From Lachnoclostridium sp. UBA1781 (GTDB lineage: Bacteria > Bacillota > Clostridia > Lachnospirales > Lachnospiraceae), in contig DCGJ01000044.1 of assembly GCA_002315495.1 (NCBI GenBank), positions 6,969 through 20,727 of the forward strand: a DNA stretch of 13,759 nt, read 5' to 3'. The position numbers were made by a program, and so were the translations under genes. The notes under the pieces were generated by a model. The model saw only the letters and a program-made list of their open reading frames with translations. It made no database searches and was not told the origin of the DNA. Numbering within the stretch: position 1 is the first letter of the stretch; each line of letters starts with the position of its first letter. Below, piece after piece: positions 1-6,362 of the stretch.

Positions 1-1671
1 CCATACAATGCTTTCTCCGTCGGCGGAAATAGACACCCATCCCGAATTACAGTTCGGATGGCAGATGCGTTCGAGCAGCCGATCAATCTGCGGACTCAAT
101 CCGGTCGGTAACGGAAGCTCTTCCCAACGGGCTCCTCCGTTGGTGGAATGAATCACACCACCGCGCGTCTTACCGGTCCAATTGCCGCGAACACCGGCTA
201 CCATAATATTCGGATATTGGTCTACATAATCACAGTTTAGTGCAGTTAGATAACGGTCCTGCTTTCGATCACAGAACGTATTATCACACGGCTCGTCCAC
301 ATTGGTGAAGGCAAATCCGCCCAGGTCACCACAGGCATCCAGTACCGCACATCTTCCTCCGGTCGGAGCATACACACCGAGGTGTACCGTCTCTTCCAGA
401 CCTTTATTGCTATCCTCCCAGTGATAGTGGGAGTTCCATAAATCATTGGTCATGAATACGCCAAGCCCGGAATTGAACCAGACCAGATTTGGGTCGAACG
501 GATCGGCGCAAAGGTCCGTTAGCCAATGAATCGGCGAACCACCGCCATTATATTCCGGCTTCATATAGGAGGTGTTGAAACGAATGTTGCCCTCCTCCAG
601 ATTTCGAAGGTTCACTTTCCAGGAATCACCGTTGTCGTAAGACTCAAATATGATTTCGCCACCCTTGTTGTGGTTTAAGGTCGAGACGAGCACGCGTCCC
701 GGAACCGCCGGACTCACGCAGATGCCACCGAAGCCACATTCGCAGAGAAAACTTGGGGAAATGCCGTACTGCGGGAAGACCGGTGTGACATCCGTAGCAT
801 CCATCAGCTGACCGCCCGAAAGCTCGTAGCGAATCACCTTACCGCCAATCATGCGAGCGCTGTCACAGCTGTAGCCGTCCCATCGGAAATACGACCCCGG
901 CACGGTGTGATTCATGGTTACAAACAAATATCTTCCGGTAAATGCGTACCGATGCCCTACGTATCCCATAGGAGAAGTATAGTCTCCCGGAATTACCTTT
1001 GGCTGTTTTAACTCGCGGAAGGTATTTCCTTTATTATAGGAAACATACAGACTTGGTCCGCGCATATCCTCTGTCAGCTTGTTGGCCTCGCCGTTACATG
1101 CAACCAGCATAATGGAAGCATCGTCGGACAGAAACAGGAAGCAGAGATTTTTTTCGGGATATGGATGGGATGGCGTGGATACGTCAATTACCACCCAGGT
1201 CTGTCCACGGTCGGTGGAACGGAGCAAACCGGCACTTTGAGAAGCAAAATAAATGATATCACTGTTTGTTGGATCGACAATCAGTCGTTTTCCGGTTCCT
1301 CTGCCCGGATTGTTGCCGTGGACCTTGCAAGGGAGCGGAAACCGTTCGAAGGTATGGCCGTAATCATCACTTCGATAGAACCAGCCGTCTTCTCCGCTGA
1401 GTCTTCCCAGTCCGCAAACCATGTACAAACGGGAAGCGTCATTGGCATCCAGTGCGATGGCCAGTGGAAATGTGGAAGCCAGATCTTCGTGGGTGGCAGA
1501 GTCCGCCAGGGACTCCCAGGCATTTTCCTTGAAAAGATAACGGTACACACCACCAATATCCGTGCGGGCATACAAAATGCCCGGCACCTTCGGATGAATG
1601 GAAAAGCCGGTTACATAACCACCGCCGTTGATTGGTAGGTTTTTATAGTTATAAGGAATGGTTGTTGCCAT
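1..1671 (-). CDS. GH74-family xyloglucanase-like glycoside hydrolase, cytoplasmic, 3' end outside window
   Basis: Members of glycoside hydrolase family 74 cut the beta-1,4-glucan backbone of xyloglucan or its oligosaccharides. The reading frame is open without a stop for 557 codons down to base 1, so the C-terminus is missing. Family signatures are a GGGYVTG start near residue 16, YARTDIGGVYR at 34-44 (Asp38 matches the first catalytic Asp of GH74) and EETVHLG...GDLGGF with Asp449 matching the second. Five Asp-box-like turns (for example STDRGQTW at 152-159, ESYDNGDSW, HSTNGGARW) fit the two seven-bladed propellers of the family, and the last visible residues, SISADGESIVW, also fit. The start is supported by AGGAGG four bases upstream. 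There is no signal peptide or lipobox, so it should act in the cytoplasm on imported oligosaccharides, unlike the many secreted GH74 enzymes. A generic BNR-repeat or sialidase annotation is possible, but the paired catalytic motifs favour GH74. Confidence 0.82.
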   Translation of the reverse strand, partial: MATTIPYNYKNLPINGGGYVTGFSIHPKVPGILYARTDIGGVYRYLFKENAWESLADSATHEDLASTFPLAIALDANDASRLYMVCGLGRLSGEDGWFYRSDDYGHTFERFPLPCKVHGNNPGRGTGKRLIVDPTNSDIIYFASQSAGLLRSTDRGQTWVVIDVSTPSHPYPEKNLCFLFLSDDASIMLVACNGEANKLTEDMRGPSLYVSYNKGNTFRELKQPKVIPGDYTSPMGYVGHRYAFTGRYLFVTMNHTVPGSYFRWDGYSCDSARMIGGKVIRYELSGGQLMDATDVTPVFPQYGISPSFLCECGFGGICVSPAVPGRVLVSTLNHNKGGEIIFESYDNGDSWKVNLRNLEEGNIRFNTSYMKPEYNGGGSPIHWLTDLCADPFDPNLVWFNSGLGVFMTNDLWNSHYHWEDSNKGLEETVHLGVYAPTGGRCAVLDACGDLGGFAFTNVDEPCDNTFCDRKQDRYLTALNCDYVDQYPNIMVAGVRGNWTGKTRGGVIHSTNGGARWEELPLPTGLSPQIDRLLERICHPNCNSGWVSISADGESIVW

Positions 1672-1697
1672 GGTTCCTCCTACATACAGATGCGCAT

Positions 1698-1710
1698 TTT
1701 GTTAAACAAA
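1698..1710. promoter_or_regulatory. Palindrome TTTGTT-A-AACAAA, candidate operator
   Basis: A perfect 6+6 bp inverted repeat with a one-base centre lies just downstream of the predicted GH74 start of transcription. That is a normal place for a repressor site controlling a sugar-degradation gene. No regulator gene is visible in the window, so the link is positional only. Confidence 0.35.
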
Positions 1711-1721
1711 TTACTATTTTA

Positions 1722-1750
1722 AGTGTATCATTTGAAGGGGACGCTTTCAA
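1722..1750 (-). promoter_or_regulatory. Predicted sigma-A promoter of the GH74 gene
   Basis: Read on the minus strand, TTGAAA (plus bases 1745-1750) and TACACT (1722-1727) are 17 bases apart. The start of transcription would fall near 1715, leaving a leader of about 44 bases before the ATG at 1671. It is back-to-back with the tatD promoter. Confidence 0.6.
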
Positions 1751-1818
1751 GGAAAATAACGTAGAAGAAGTGCGGAATCTTGAAGTGAAATATTATCCGT
1801 CATCCCAGCCCTTTTTGG

Positions 1819-1848
1819 TTGACGAAACCGTAAACTTATGGCTATACT
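1819..1848 (+). promoter_or_regulatory. Predicted sigma-A promoter of tatD-rsmA
   Basis: TTGACG (1819-1824) and TATACT (1843-1848) are separated by 18 bases. This gives a leader of about 25 bases, with AAGGAA at 1868-1873 six bases before the tatD ATG. Confidence 0.6.
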
Positions 1849-1879
1849 AAAGCCGCTATGAAGAAAGAAGGAACCAATT

Positions 1880-2692
1880 ATGATTATTGATACACATACA
1901 CATTATGACGATTCCCGCTATGATGAGGATCGGGAGGAGCTTTTGGCCCGTTTAGAAGCTGAGGGTGTGAGTGATATTATTAATATGGGCGCGGACTGGA
2001 AGGGCTGTGAAGCCTCGGTAAATATGGCTGCGAACCATGAGCATATCTACGCTGCCGTAGGTCTTCACCCGGATTATGTGCACCTTCTCAGCGAGGAGAA
2101 GCTTGAGGAGCTGAGACTACTGTCCCGCTCGGAAAAGGTGGTTGCCATCGGAGAAATCGGACTGGATTACGCGGATACGGAGATGAGCGAGGAGGAAATG
2201 GTCGCAAACCACGAGCTGCAAAAGCACTGGTTTTGCGAGATGCTTCGAATCGCCCGTGAGGAGCAAAAACCGGTGGTGATCCATTCCCGTGACGCAGCCG
2301 AGGACACCCTTCGCATCATGAAGGAACACACGGAGCTTGCAAAGAAGGAAGGGAGTTTTAAGGGTGGTGTGATTCACTGCTTTTCCTACTCGCCGGAGAT
2401 TGCAAGGGAGTATCTGAATATGGGATATTACCTTGGTATTGGCGGAGTACTTACCTTTAAAAATGCGCGCCGCCTTCCGGAGGTGGTGGAAATGGCGCCA
2501 ATCGGCCGCATTTTGCTGGAAACGGATTGCCCGTATCTGGCGCCGGTGCCGTTTCGTGGAAAGAGAAACGAATCCACCTATCTGAAGTATGTGGTCGAGA
2601 AGATTGCAGAAATCAAGAATATTTCGAAAGAGGCAGTAGAGGAGCAGACATCTCTAAATGCCCGGAGGTTTATGAATGGCTTATCTGAGTGA
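1880..2692 (+). CDS. tatD: TatD-family metal-dependent hydrolase (DNase)
   Basis: TatD proteins are cytoplasmic TIM-barrel metallohydrolases with 3'-5' DNase activity, linked to DNA repair and quality control. At 270 residues this has the usual family length. All metal-site positions are visible: DTHTH at 4-8 (His6, His8), GEIGLDY with Glu92, VIHSRD with His135, IHCFS with His166 and LLETDCPYLAP with Asp216. The start follows AAGGAA by six bases and gives the expected MIIDTHTH N-terminus. Its last 17 bases overlap rsmA, so the two are probably translated from one mRNA and may be coupled. Being next to rsmA is the usual Firmicute arrangement, but rnmV is not between them. Confidence 0.95.
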   Translation: MIIDTHTHYDDSRYDEDREELLARLEAEGVSDIINMGADWKGCEASVNMAANHEHIYAAVGLHPDYVHLLSEEKLEELRLLSRSEKVVAIGEIGLDYADTEMSEEEMVANHELQKHWFCEMLRIAREEQKPVVIHSRDAAEDTLRIMKEHTELAKKEGSFKGGVIHCFSYSPEIAREYLNMGYYLGIGGVLTFKNARRLPEVVEMAPIGRILLETDCPYLAPVPFRGKRNESTYLKYVVEKIAEIKNISKEAVEEQTSLNARRFMNGLSE

Positions 2693-3539
2693 TCCAAAGG
2701 AAACCATTGCGGTACTAAATCGCTACGGCTTTCATTTTAAGAAAAATTTTGGACAGAATTTCCTGATTGACAGTCATGTGCTGGATAAGATTATCGCTTC
2801 CGCAGGTGTCACTAAGGACGATGTGGTGCTTGAAATCGGTCCGGGCATCGGAACGATGACGCAGGCCCTTTGCGAGGCGGCCGGCGAGGTGGTGGCAGTG
2901 GAGATTGACTCGACTCTGATTCCGATTTTGCGGGAGGATACCTGTAAAGACTATGATAACCTGACGATTATCAATGAAGATGTGCTGAAGGTAGACCTGG
3001 CAGCGGTTTGCGAGGAGCACGGTGGAAAGGCGCTGAAGGTTGTGGCGAACCTTCCTTACTACATTACGACACCGATTATTATGGGACTGTTCGAAAAACG
3101 GGTTCCGATCGAAAGTATCACCGTGATGGTACAGAAGGAAGTGGCCTATCGCATGCAGGCCGGTCCGGGAACCAAGGATTACGGGGCTCTGTCTCTGGCC
3201 GTGCAGTATTATTCGGAGCCGTATCTTGCGGCAAATGTTCCTCAGAACTGTTTCATCCCGCGTCCGAACGTGGACTCTGCGGTCATTCGCCTGACTTCGC
3301 ATAAGGAACCTCCGGTCGAGGTGAAGGATGAGAAGCTGATGTTTGCTTTGATTCGCGCCGCATTTGGTCAGCGAAGAAAGACGTTCGCCAATTCGGCCGG
3401 AAACTCGAAGGAAGTGCCTTACACAAAGGAACAGATGGGCGAAGCGTTCGAGCGGATGGGACTGGATCCGAATGTTCGTGGAGAAGCACTTACCCTGGAG
3501 CAGTTTGCGGAATTGAGCAATGCGTTGACGGCGCAGTAA
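2676..3539 (+). CDS. rsmA: 16S rRNA (A1518/A1519) N6-dimethyltransferase
   Basis: RsmA (KsgA) uses S-adenosylmethionine to dimethylate two adjacent adenines near the 3' end of 16S rRNA, a late checkpoint in small-subunit assembly. The 287 residues are normal for the family. Visible motifs are the N-terminal KNFGQNFLID at 23-32, the SAM-binding EIGPGIGT at 53-60, the acidic end of strand 2 (VEID, 75-78), the NLPYYI catalytic motif at 125-130, and FIPRPNVDSAV then GQRRKTF in the C-terminal part. The start lies inside tatD in another frame, with GGAGG (2664-2668) seven bases upstream. I see no hairpin-type terminator after its stop; only an A/T-rich stretch follows, so transcription may run on into the lipoprotein gene. 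Confidence 0.97.
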   Translation: MAYLSDPKETIAVLNRYGFHFKKNFGQNFLIDSHVLDKIIASAGVTKDDVVLEIGPGIGTMTQALCEAAGEVVAVEIDSTLIPILREDTCKDYDNLTIINEDVLKVDLAAVCEEHGGKALKVVANLPYYITTPIIMGLFEKRVPIESITVMVQKEVAYRMQAGPGTKDYGALSLAVQYYSEPYLAANVPQNCFIPRPNVDSAVIRLTSHKEPPVEVKDEKLMFALIRAAFGQRRKTFANSAGNSKEVPYTKEQMGEAFERMGLDPNVRGEALTLEQFAELSNALTAQ

Positions 3540-3540
3540 A

Positions 3541-3597
3541 TAAAATTTACGTTTTTTTGAAAAAACTATTGCATTTTGTGAAATAGTAGTGTATTGT
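3541..3597 (+). promoter_or_regulatory. Predicted strong promoter of lipoprotein 1, with A/T-rich UP-like region
   Basis: TTGCAT (3569-3574) and TATTGT (3592-3597) are 17 bases apart. Bases 3541-3568 just upstream are almost all A/T in phased runs, as in UP elements that bind the RNA polymerase alpha C-terminal domain. The transcript would begin near 3604. Confidence 0.5.
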
Positions 3598-3604
3598 ATG
3601 CCTA

Positions 3605-3654
3605 TCCAACAGGTGGGAGGTCTAATACACGATTGAACATTGGATTCTGTTGGA
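3605..3654 (+). promoter_or_regulatory. Possible structured 5' leader of lipoprotein 1
   Basis: TCCAACAG (3605-3612) and CTGTTGGA (3647-3654) pair perfectly over 8 bp around a 34-base loop containing GGTGGGAGG. The stem would begin almost at the predicted 5' end of the mRNA and ends 15 bases before the ribosome binding site at 3670-3675. The pattern matches no riboswitch class that I recognise. It may simply protect the mRNA 5' end, or the pairing may be chance. Confidence 0.3.
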
Positions 3655-3684
3655 AGATTTATTTATATTAAGGAGAATAAAAGC

Positions 3685-4887
3685 ATGAAGAAATTACTCG
3701 CAATGCTTCTTTGCCTTGTACTCGCATTTTCTCTTCTGACCGCTTGCGGCGATGACGATGATGATGACTCCAAGGGCGCAAAGAAGAACAAGGTTGAGGA
3801 AGTTGATTCCGTTTCTGATGCAATTGAAGAGATTACCAAGAACGACGGAACCGGCACCGCAGTGATTACCATGAATTGTGACGTTGAAGGCTACGGTAAG
3901 ATTAATTATGAAATCAACTGTGCAAGCGACGGCAAGAACATGGCAATGGGTCTCAAGATGAGCGTGAAGTCCACAAACGGAGAGGCAATTACCAATGGTC
4001 TTTCCGAGGTAAGCGTTGATATTCCTGAGCTTATTATCATTAAGAACAATTCTCTTTTCATTAACCTTGGCGATATTGTTAAGGTTGCTGATAAGTACAC
4101 CGACGGCCAGATTTCTCAGGTTGTTGACACCAAGAAGATTACCTGGTTCGAGATTCCGCTTCCGGATGATTTGGATCTTGCTGCTTTCAAGACCGACAGT
4201 GCTGATGCACAGAAGGCTTGCCTTGATTTGATCAACGACATTATCAAGTGTGGCGAAGAGGATGGCAAGAAGGCTAAGTTTACGAAGGTTGAGCAGCTTG
4301 CAGCAGTTATGAACGTAGTTGCTGATTTCACTGAGAAGACTCTTCCGGGCCTCGTTGGCAAGATTGATTCCGCTGCAGGAATCGAAGCAATCGGTAAGAT
4401 TGATTACAACAAGTATGCTACCAAGTTGATTGACTTCTACTACAACGATGCTGTTAAGGTTGTTGAAGCTATGGGCGGCGACAAGAGAATGGTTGACCAG
4501 TATGTTGACATGATCAAGGAAACCGATCTTCAGCAGTATGTAGATGCATACGTTGAGGAAGCCAAGGAGATGCTTGAGGATGAAACCGCTCAGTTGGGCG
4601 ATGAGGAATTCAAGGAGCTTGCTGAGCAGATTCGTGAAGCAGCTGAGGAAGTTAAGGCTGATACCGATTCTGAGGGTAAGTTCGAGATGACCGTATCCGC
4701 AGATACCAAGGGCAGCGCTTATGTTGTAGCTGCTGAGGCAAAGGTTGAGGCTGAGGGACAGAAGGTTTCCTTCGATATCGAGGTTTCCTACGATGTATCC
4801 GAGCCGAAGATTTCTGCTCCGAAGAACACCTGCACCATTGGTGATTTCGCTGATATGATTTCCGATATCGTAGCTTCCATGCACTAA
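3685..4887 (+). CDS. Orphan lipoprotein 1, paralog of the next gene, function unknown
   Basis: This 400-residue protein belongs to no family I can name. It starts with a lipoprotein signal peptide, MKKLLAMLLCLVLAFSLLTAC, with lipobox LTAC and the lipid-bearing Cys21, so it should be anchored to the outer face of the membrane. Six aspartates follow directly (23-28), then a charged linker. The ATG at 3685 is chosen because AAGGAG lies nine bases upstream and the signal peptide begins there; the frame is open 15 codons further up, but that would put extra residues ahead of the signal. WFEIPLPDD (154-162) and LIDFYY (248-253) recur in the neighbour. Residues 270-330 are Glu/Lys-rich and probably helical, and the last 70 look beta-rich (alternating VSFDIEVSYDV). 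After codon 4 it has no TTA, CTA or TCA codon, a bias expected of highly expressed genes. Confidence 0.85.
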   Translation: MKKLLAMLLCLVLAFSLLTACGDDDDDDSKGAKKNKVEEVDSVSDAIEEITKNDGTGTAVITMNCDVEGYGKINYEINCASDGKNMAMGLKMSVKSTNGEAITNGLSEVSVDIPELIIIKNNSLFINLGDIVKVADKYTDGQISQVVDTKKITWFEIPLPDDLDLAAFKTDSADAQKACLDLINDIIKCGEEDGKKAKFTKVEQLAAVMNVVADFTEKTLPGLVGKIDSAAGIEAIGKIDYNKYATKLIDFYYNDAVKVVEAMGGDKRMVDQYVDMIKETDLQQYVDAYVEEAKEMLEDETAQLGDEEFKELAEQIREAAEEVKADTDSEGKFEMTVSADTKGSAYVVAAEAKVEAEGQKVSFDIEVSYDVSEPKISAPKNTCTIGDFADMISDIVASMH

Positions 4888-4899
4888 TTCGAATTTTGA

Positions 4900-4934
4900 G
4901 AGGCGGTCTCTTGACGAGACCGTCTCTTTTTTTT
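4900..4934 (+). terminator. Intrinsic terminator of lipoprotein 1
   Basis: An 11-bp stem with one G-U pair (4900-4910 with 4916-4926) closes a five-base loop TTGAC and is followed by eight T residues. It lies 12 bases after the stop codon. Its loop doubles as the -35 box of the next promoter. Confidence 0.9.
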
Positions 4935-4939
4935 ATAAT
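4911..4939 (+). promoter_or_regulatory. Promoter of lipoprotein 2, embedded in the preceding terminator
   Basis: TTGACG (4911-4916) and a perfect TATAAT (4934-4939) are separated by exactly 17 bases. The -35 occupies the terminator loop plus one stem base, and the spacer is the right arm plus the T-tract. Transcription would begin near 4946. Confidence 0.65.
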
Positions 4940-4983
4940 TCTTATTGAAAATGCGGGTGTGCCCCAGCATTTTCAATAAGAGT
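4938..4983. repeat. Long inverted repeat at the start of the lipoprotein 2 transcript
   Basis: CTTATTGAAAATGC (4941-4954) is repeated inverted as GCATTTTCAATAAG (4967-4980), a perfect 14-bp pair. Pairing extends outward by about three more pairs (one G-T) and inward by GGG/CCC past a two-base bulge, around a TGTG loop. The right arm is followed by GTTTTTCTTT, so read-through RNA could use it as a second terminator. RNA started at the embedded promoter would lack the first few bases of the left arm but keep a stem of about 9-10 bp. As DNA it could be an operator across the start site. Confidence 0.8.
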
Positions 4984-5014
4984 TTTTCTTTGATGGATAA
5001 GGAGGATGAAGAAG

Positions 5015-6235
5015 ATGAAGAAAATGCTTGCAATGCTTTTGGCGTTGGTACTGTGCGTTGGCTCTTTGACCGGTTGCGGCGGAAAAGCGCGTACCGATTA
5101 CCCGACAACTCTGAAGGCAACCTTAGAAGAGATGGCGAACATCCAAAAGGGTGACTTTAAGTACACGGTGTATGACACTGCGGATAACTACGAGTGCACC
5201 ATCAGCATTTCCAAAAACGAGGACAATTATGTCGTATCCGAAGTTAAGGTGAAGACGGAAAATGAGTCCTACACCTTAAAGGATGTGCTGAAGCTTGTGG
5301 ATAATGTATTGTATCTGAATCTCGCAGAGCTTGTTAAGCCGATGCAGCAGAGTGAGGACTGGAAGGATTCCGAGTACGCTGAGTATGTGGATAAGATGGA
5401 GCTTAAGTGGTTTGCAATTCCGCTTCCTGACGAATATGGAAAGCGTCTTCCGGAGATGGCAAATGCATGGAACGCTATCGTAAAGGATCTGTTTAAGACG
5501 ATTGGTGAGACCGGCAAGGAAGAGGGCAAGGTGCAGGATTTCCACATTGTTTATCCAAATGCGGGAGCCGTTGGAGAGGCAATTAATATGCTTGCAAAGA
5601 ACATCGAGGACAATACTCCGGAGCTTCCGAAGATTGCCGAGATGGCAATTGACTTTAACGGCACCATTTACCTGAAGAAGATTATTGATTTCTATTATGA
5701 AGAGTTCAAGGCTGTTTTGATCAATCAGGGCTATACGGAGGAAGATGTCGAAGAGATGCGTGATGCTTATTACGGCGACGATGTCTTGGATCAGTGGCTG
5801 GATTATCTCGCTGAAATGATGAGCGATGTGGATTACTATGCGCTTGCGGACAGTTTGGCTTCCTTTGGTGGATTCTATGGAAATGTAAAGGATAATTATG
5901 TGACCGGTGAAGTCATTGCGAAGGTGAGCGGCTATCGTTATACCTTAGAGGGCGAGCTGAAGTATGATTCCGGTAGTGACGTTGGCTTTAAGCTTGAGTA
6001 CTACAGCCGTACACCGGTGATTACGGCACCGACCGATTCCAACATGACCGACCTTGTAAAGGTTGCCGATGTCCTTTCCGAGTTGTTCCAAAAGGTAGAA
6101 GACGAGGGCTTCGACTGGGGCGATATCTGGGGTGGCAGTGATTTCGACTGGAACGATACCGATGATGCTTACACAACGGACGGATATGAGTACACGACCG
6201 ACGGATATATTACCGATGATTCCTCTTGGGATTAA
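5015..6235 (+). CDS. Orphan lipoprotein 2, paralog of lipoprotein 1, with acidic-aromatic tail
   Basis: This 406-residue protein is of unrecognised family. The signal MKKMLAMLLALVLCVGSLTGC ends in lipobox LTGC with Cys21, predicting a membrane-anchored extracytoplasmic lipoprotein. An ATG at 5006 is also in frame, but it abuts the Shine-Dalgarno AAGGAGG (4999-5005); the ATG at 5015 has the proper nine-base spacing. It is a diverged paralog of the gene before it: the signal peptides match, WFAIPLPDE (132-140) matches WFEIPLPDD, and KIIDFYYEEFKAV near 222-234 matches LIDFYYNDAVKVV, in the same order and similar spacing. It lacks the hexa-Asp run and instead carries a tail of about 40 residues (366-406) rich in Asp, Trp, Tyr and Gly, including a doubled YTTDGY. 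It uses TTA leucine codons freely, unlike its paralog, suggesting lower expression. Confidence 0.85.
   Translation: MKKMLAMLLALVLCVGSLTGCGGKARTDYPTTLKATLEEMANIQKGDFKYTVYDTADNYECTISISKNEDNYVVSEVKVKTENESYTLKDVLKLVDNVLYLNLAELVKPMQQSEDWKDSEYAEYVDKMELKWFAIPLPDEYGKRLPEMANAWNAIVKDLFKTIGETGKEEGKVQDFHIVYPNAGAVGEAINMLAKNIEDNTPELPKIAEMAIDFNGTIYLKKIIDFYYEEFKAVLINQGYTEEDVEEMRDAYYGDDVLDQWLDYLAEMMSDVDYYALADSLASFGGFYGNVKDNYVTGEVIAKVSGYRYTLEGELKYDSGSDVGFKLEYYSRTPVITAPTDSNMTDLVKVADVLSELFQKVEDEGFDWGDIWGGSDFDWNDTDDAYTTDGYEYTTDGYITDDSSWD
6170..6208 (+). repeat. Short in-frame tandem repeat encoding YTTDGY twice
   Basis: Two 18-base units (6170-6187 and 6191-6208), separated by one codon, each encode YTTDGY, with a few synonymous changes. 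They sit in the tail of lipoprotein 2, 27 bases before its stop codon, and probably arose by local duplication. Confidence 0.7.
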
Positions 6236-6249
6236 GGATTAAACTTAAA

Positions 6250-6290
6250 AGCTGACGGCTCAAACAAGATTGAGCCGTCGGCTTTTTCTT
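6250..6290 (+). terminator. Intrinsic terminator of lipoprotein 2
   Basis: A 14-bp stem with one G-U pair (6250-6263 with 6270-6283) around the loop ACAAGA is followed by a T-rich run, 14 bases after the stop codon. Confidence 0.92.
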
Positions 6291-6299
6291 TCTAAGACG

Positions 6300-6325
6300 G
6301 AGGGGCATTTTGCCCTTCTTTTTTT
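6300..6325 (+). terminator. Second, tandem terminator before the importer operon
   Basis: GAGGGGCA (6300-6307) pairs with TGCCCTTC (6311-6318) through 8 bp with one G-U, around a TTT loop, then seven T residues. With the hairpin just upstream it should insulate the importer operon from the lipoprotein genes. Confidence 0.75.
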
Positions 6326-6327
6326 GC

Positions 6328-6356
6328 TTGCAAATTTTGAACGTTTGGTCTATGAT
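6328..6356 (+). promoter_or_regulatory. Predicted promoter of the nucleoside-type importer operon
   Basis: TTGCAA (6328-6333) and TATGAT (6351-6356) are separated by 17 bases. The -35 begins two bases after the T-run of the tandem terminator. Transcription would start near 6363. Confidence 0.6.
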
Positions 6357-6362
6357 AAACGT

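Noticed and set aside
1165..1850. Plus-strand open frames across the GH74 gene and the intergenic region
   Set aside because: They lie opposite a convincing GH74 frame or span the two divergent promoters, and the products have no recognisable motif.
2715..3302. 195-codon frame antisense to rsmA
   Set aside because: The sense strand carries every RsmA motif; the antisense product shows none.
3551..3566. T7/A6 palindrome after rsmA as a terminator
   Set aside because: It is an A/T-only stem with a two-base loop and no following T-tract, so it is more likely part of an A/T-rich upstream promoter region.
3694..4884. 396-codon open frame antisense to lipoprotein 1
   Set aside because: It is in codon register with the sense gene and exists only because that gene avoids TTA, CTA and TCA. 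Its product is low-complexity Leu/Asn/Ser-rich and it has no ribosome binding site.
5006..5014. Upstream ATG of lipoprotein 2 as the start codon
   Set aside because: It directly abuts the AAGGAGG sequence, leaving no spacing; the ATG nine bases later is properly spaced.
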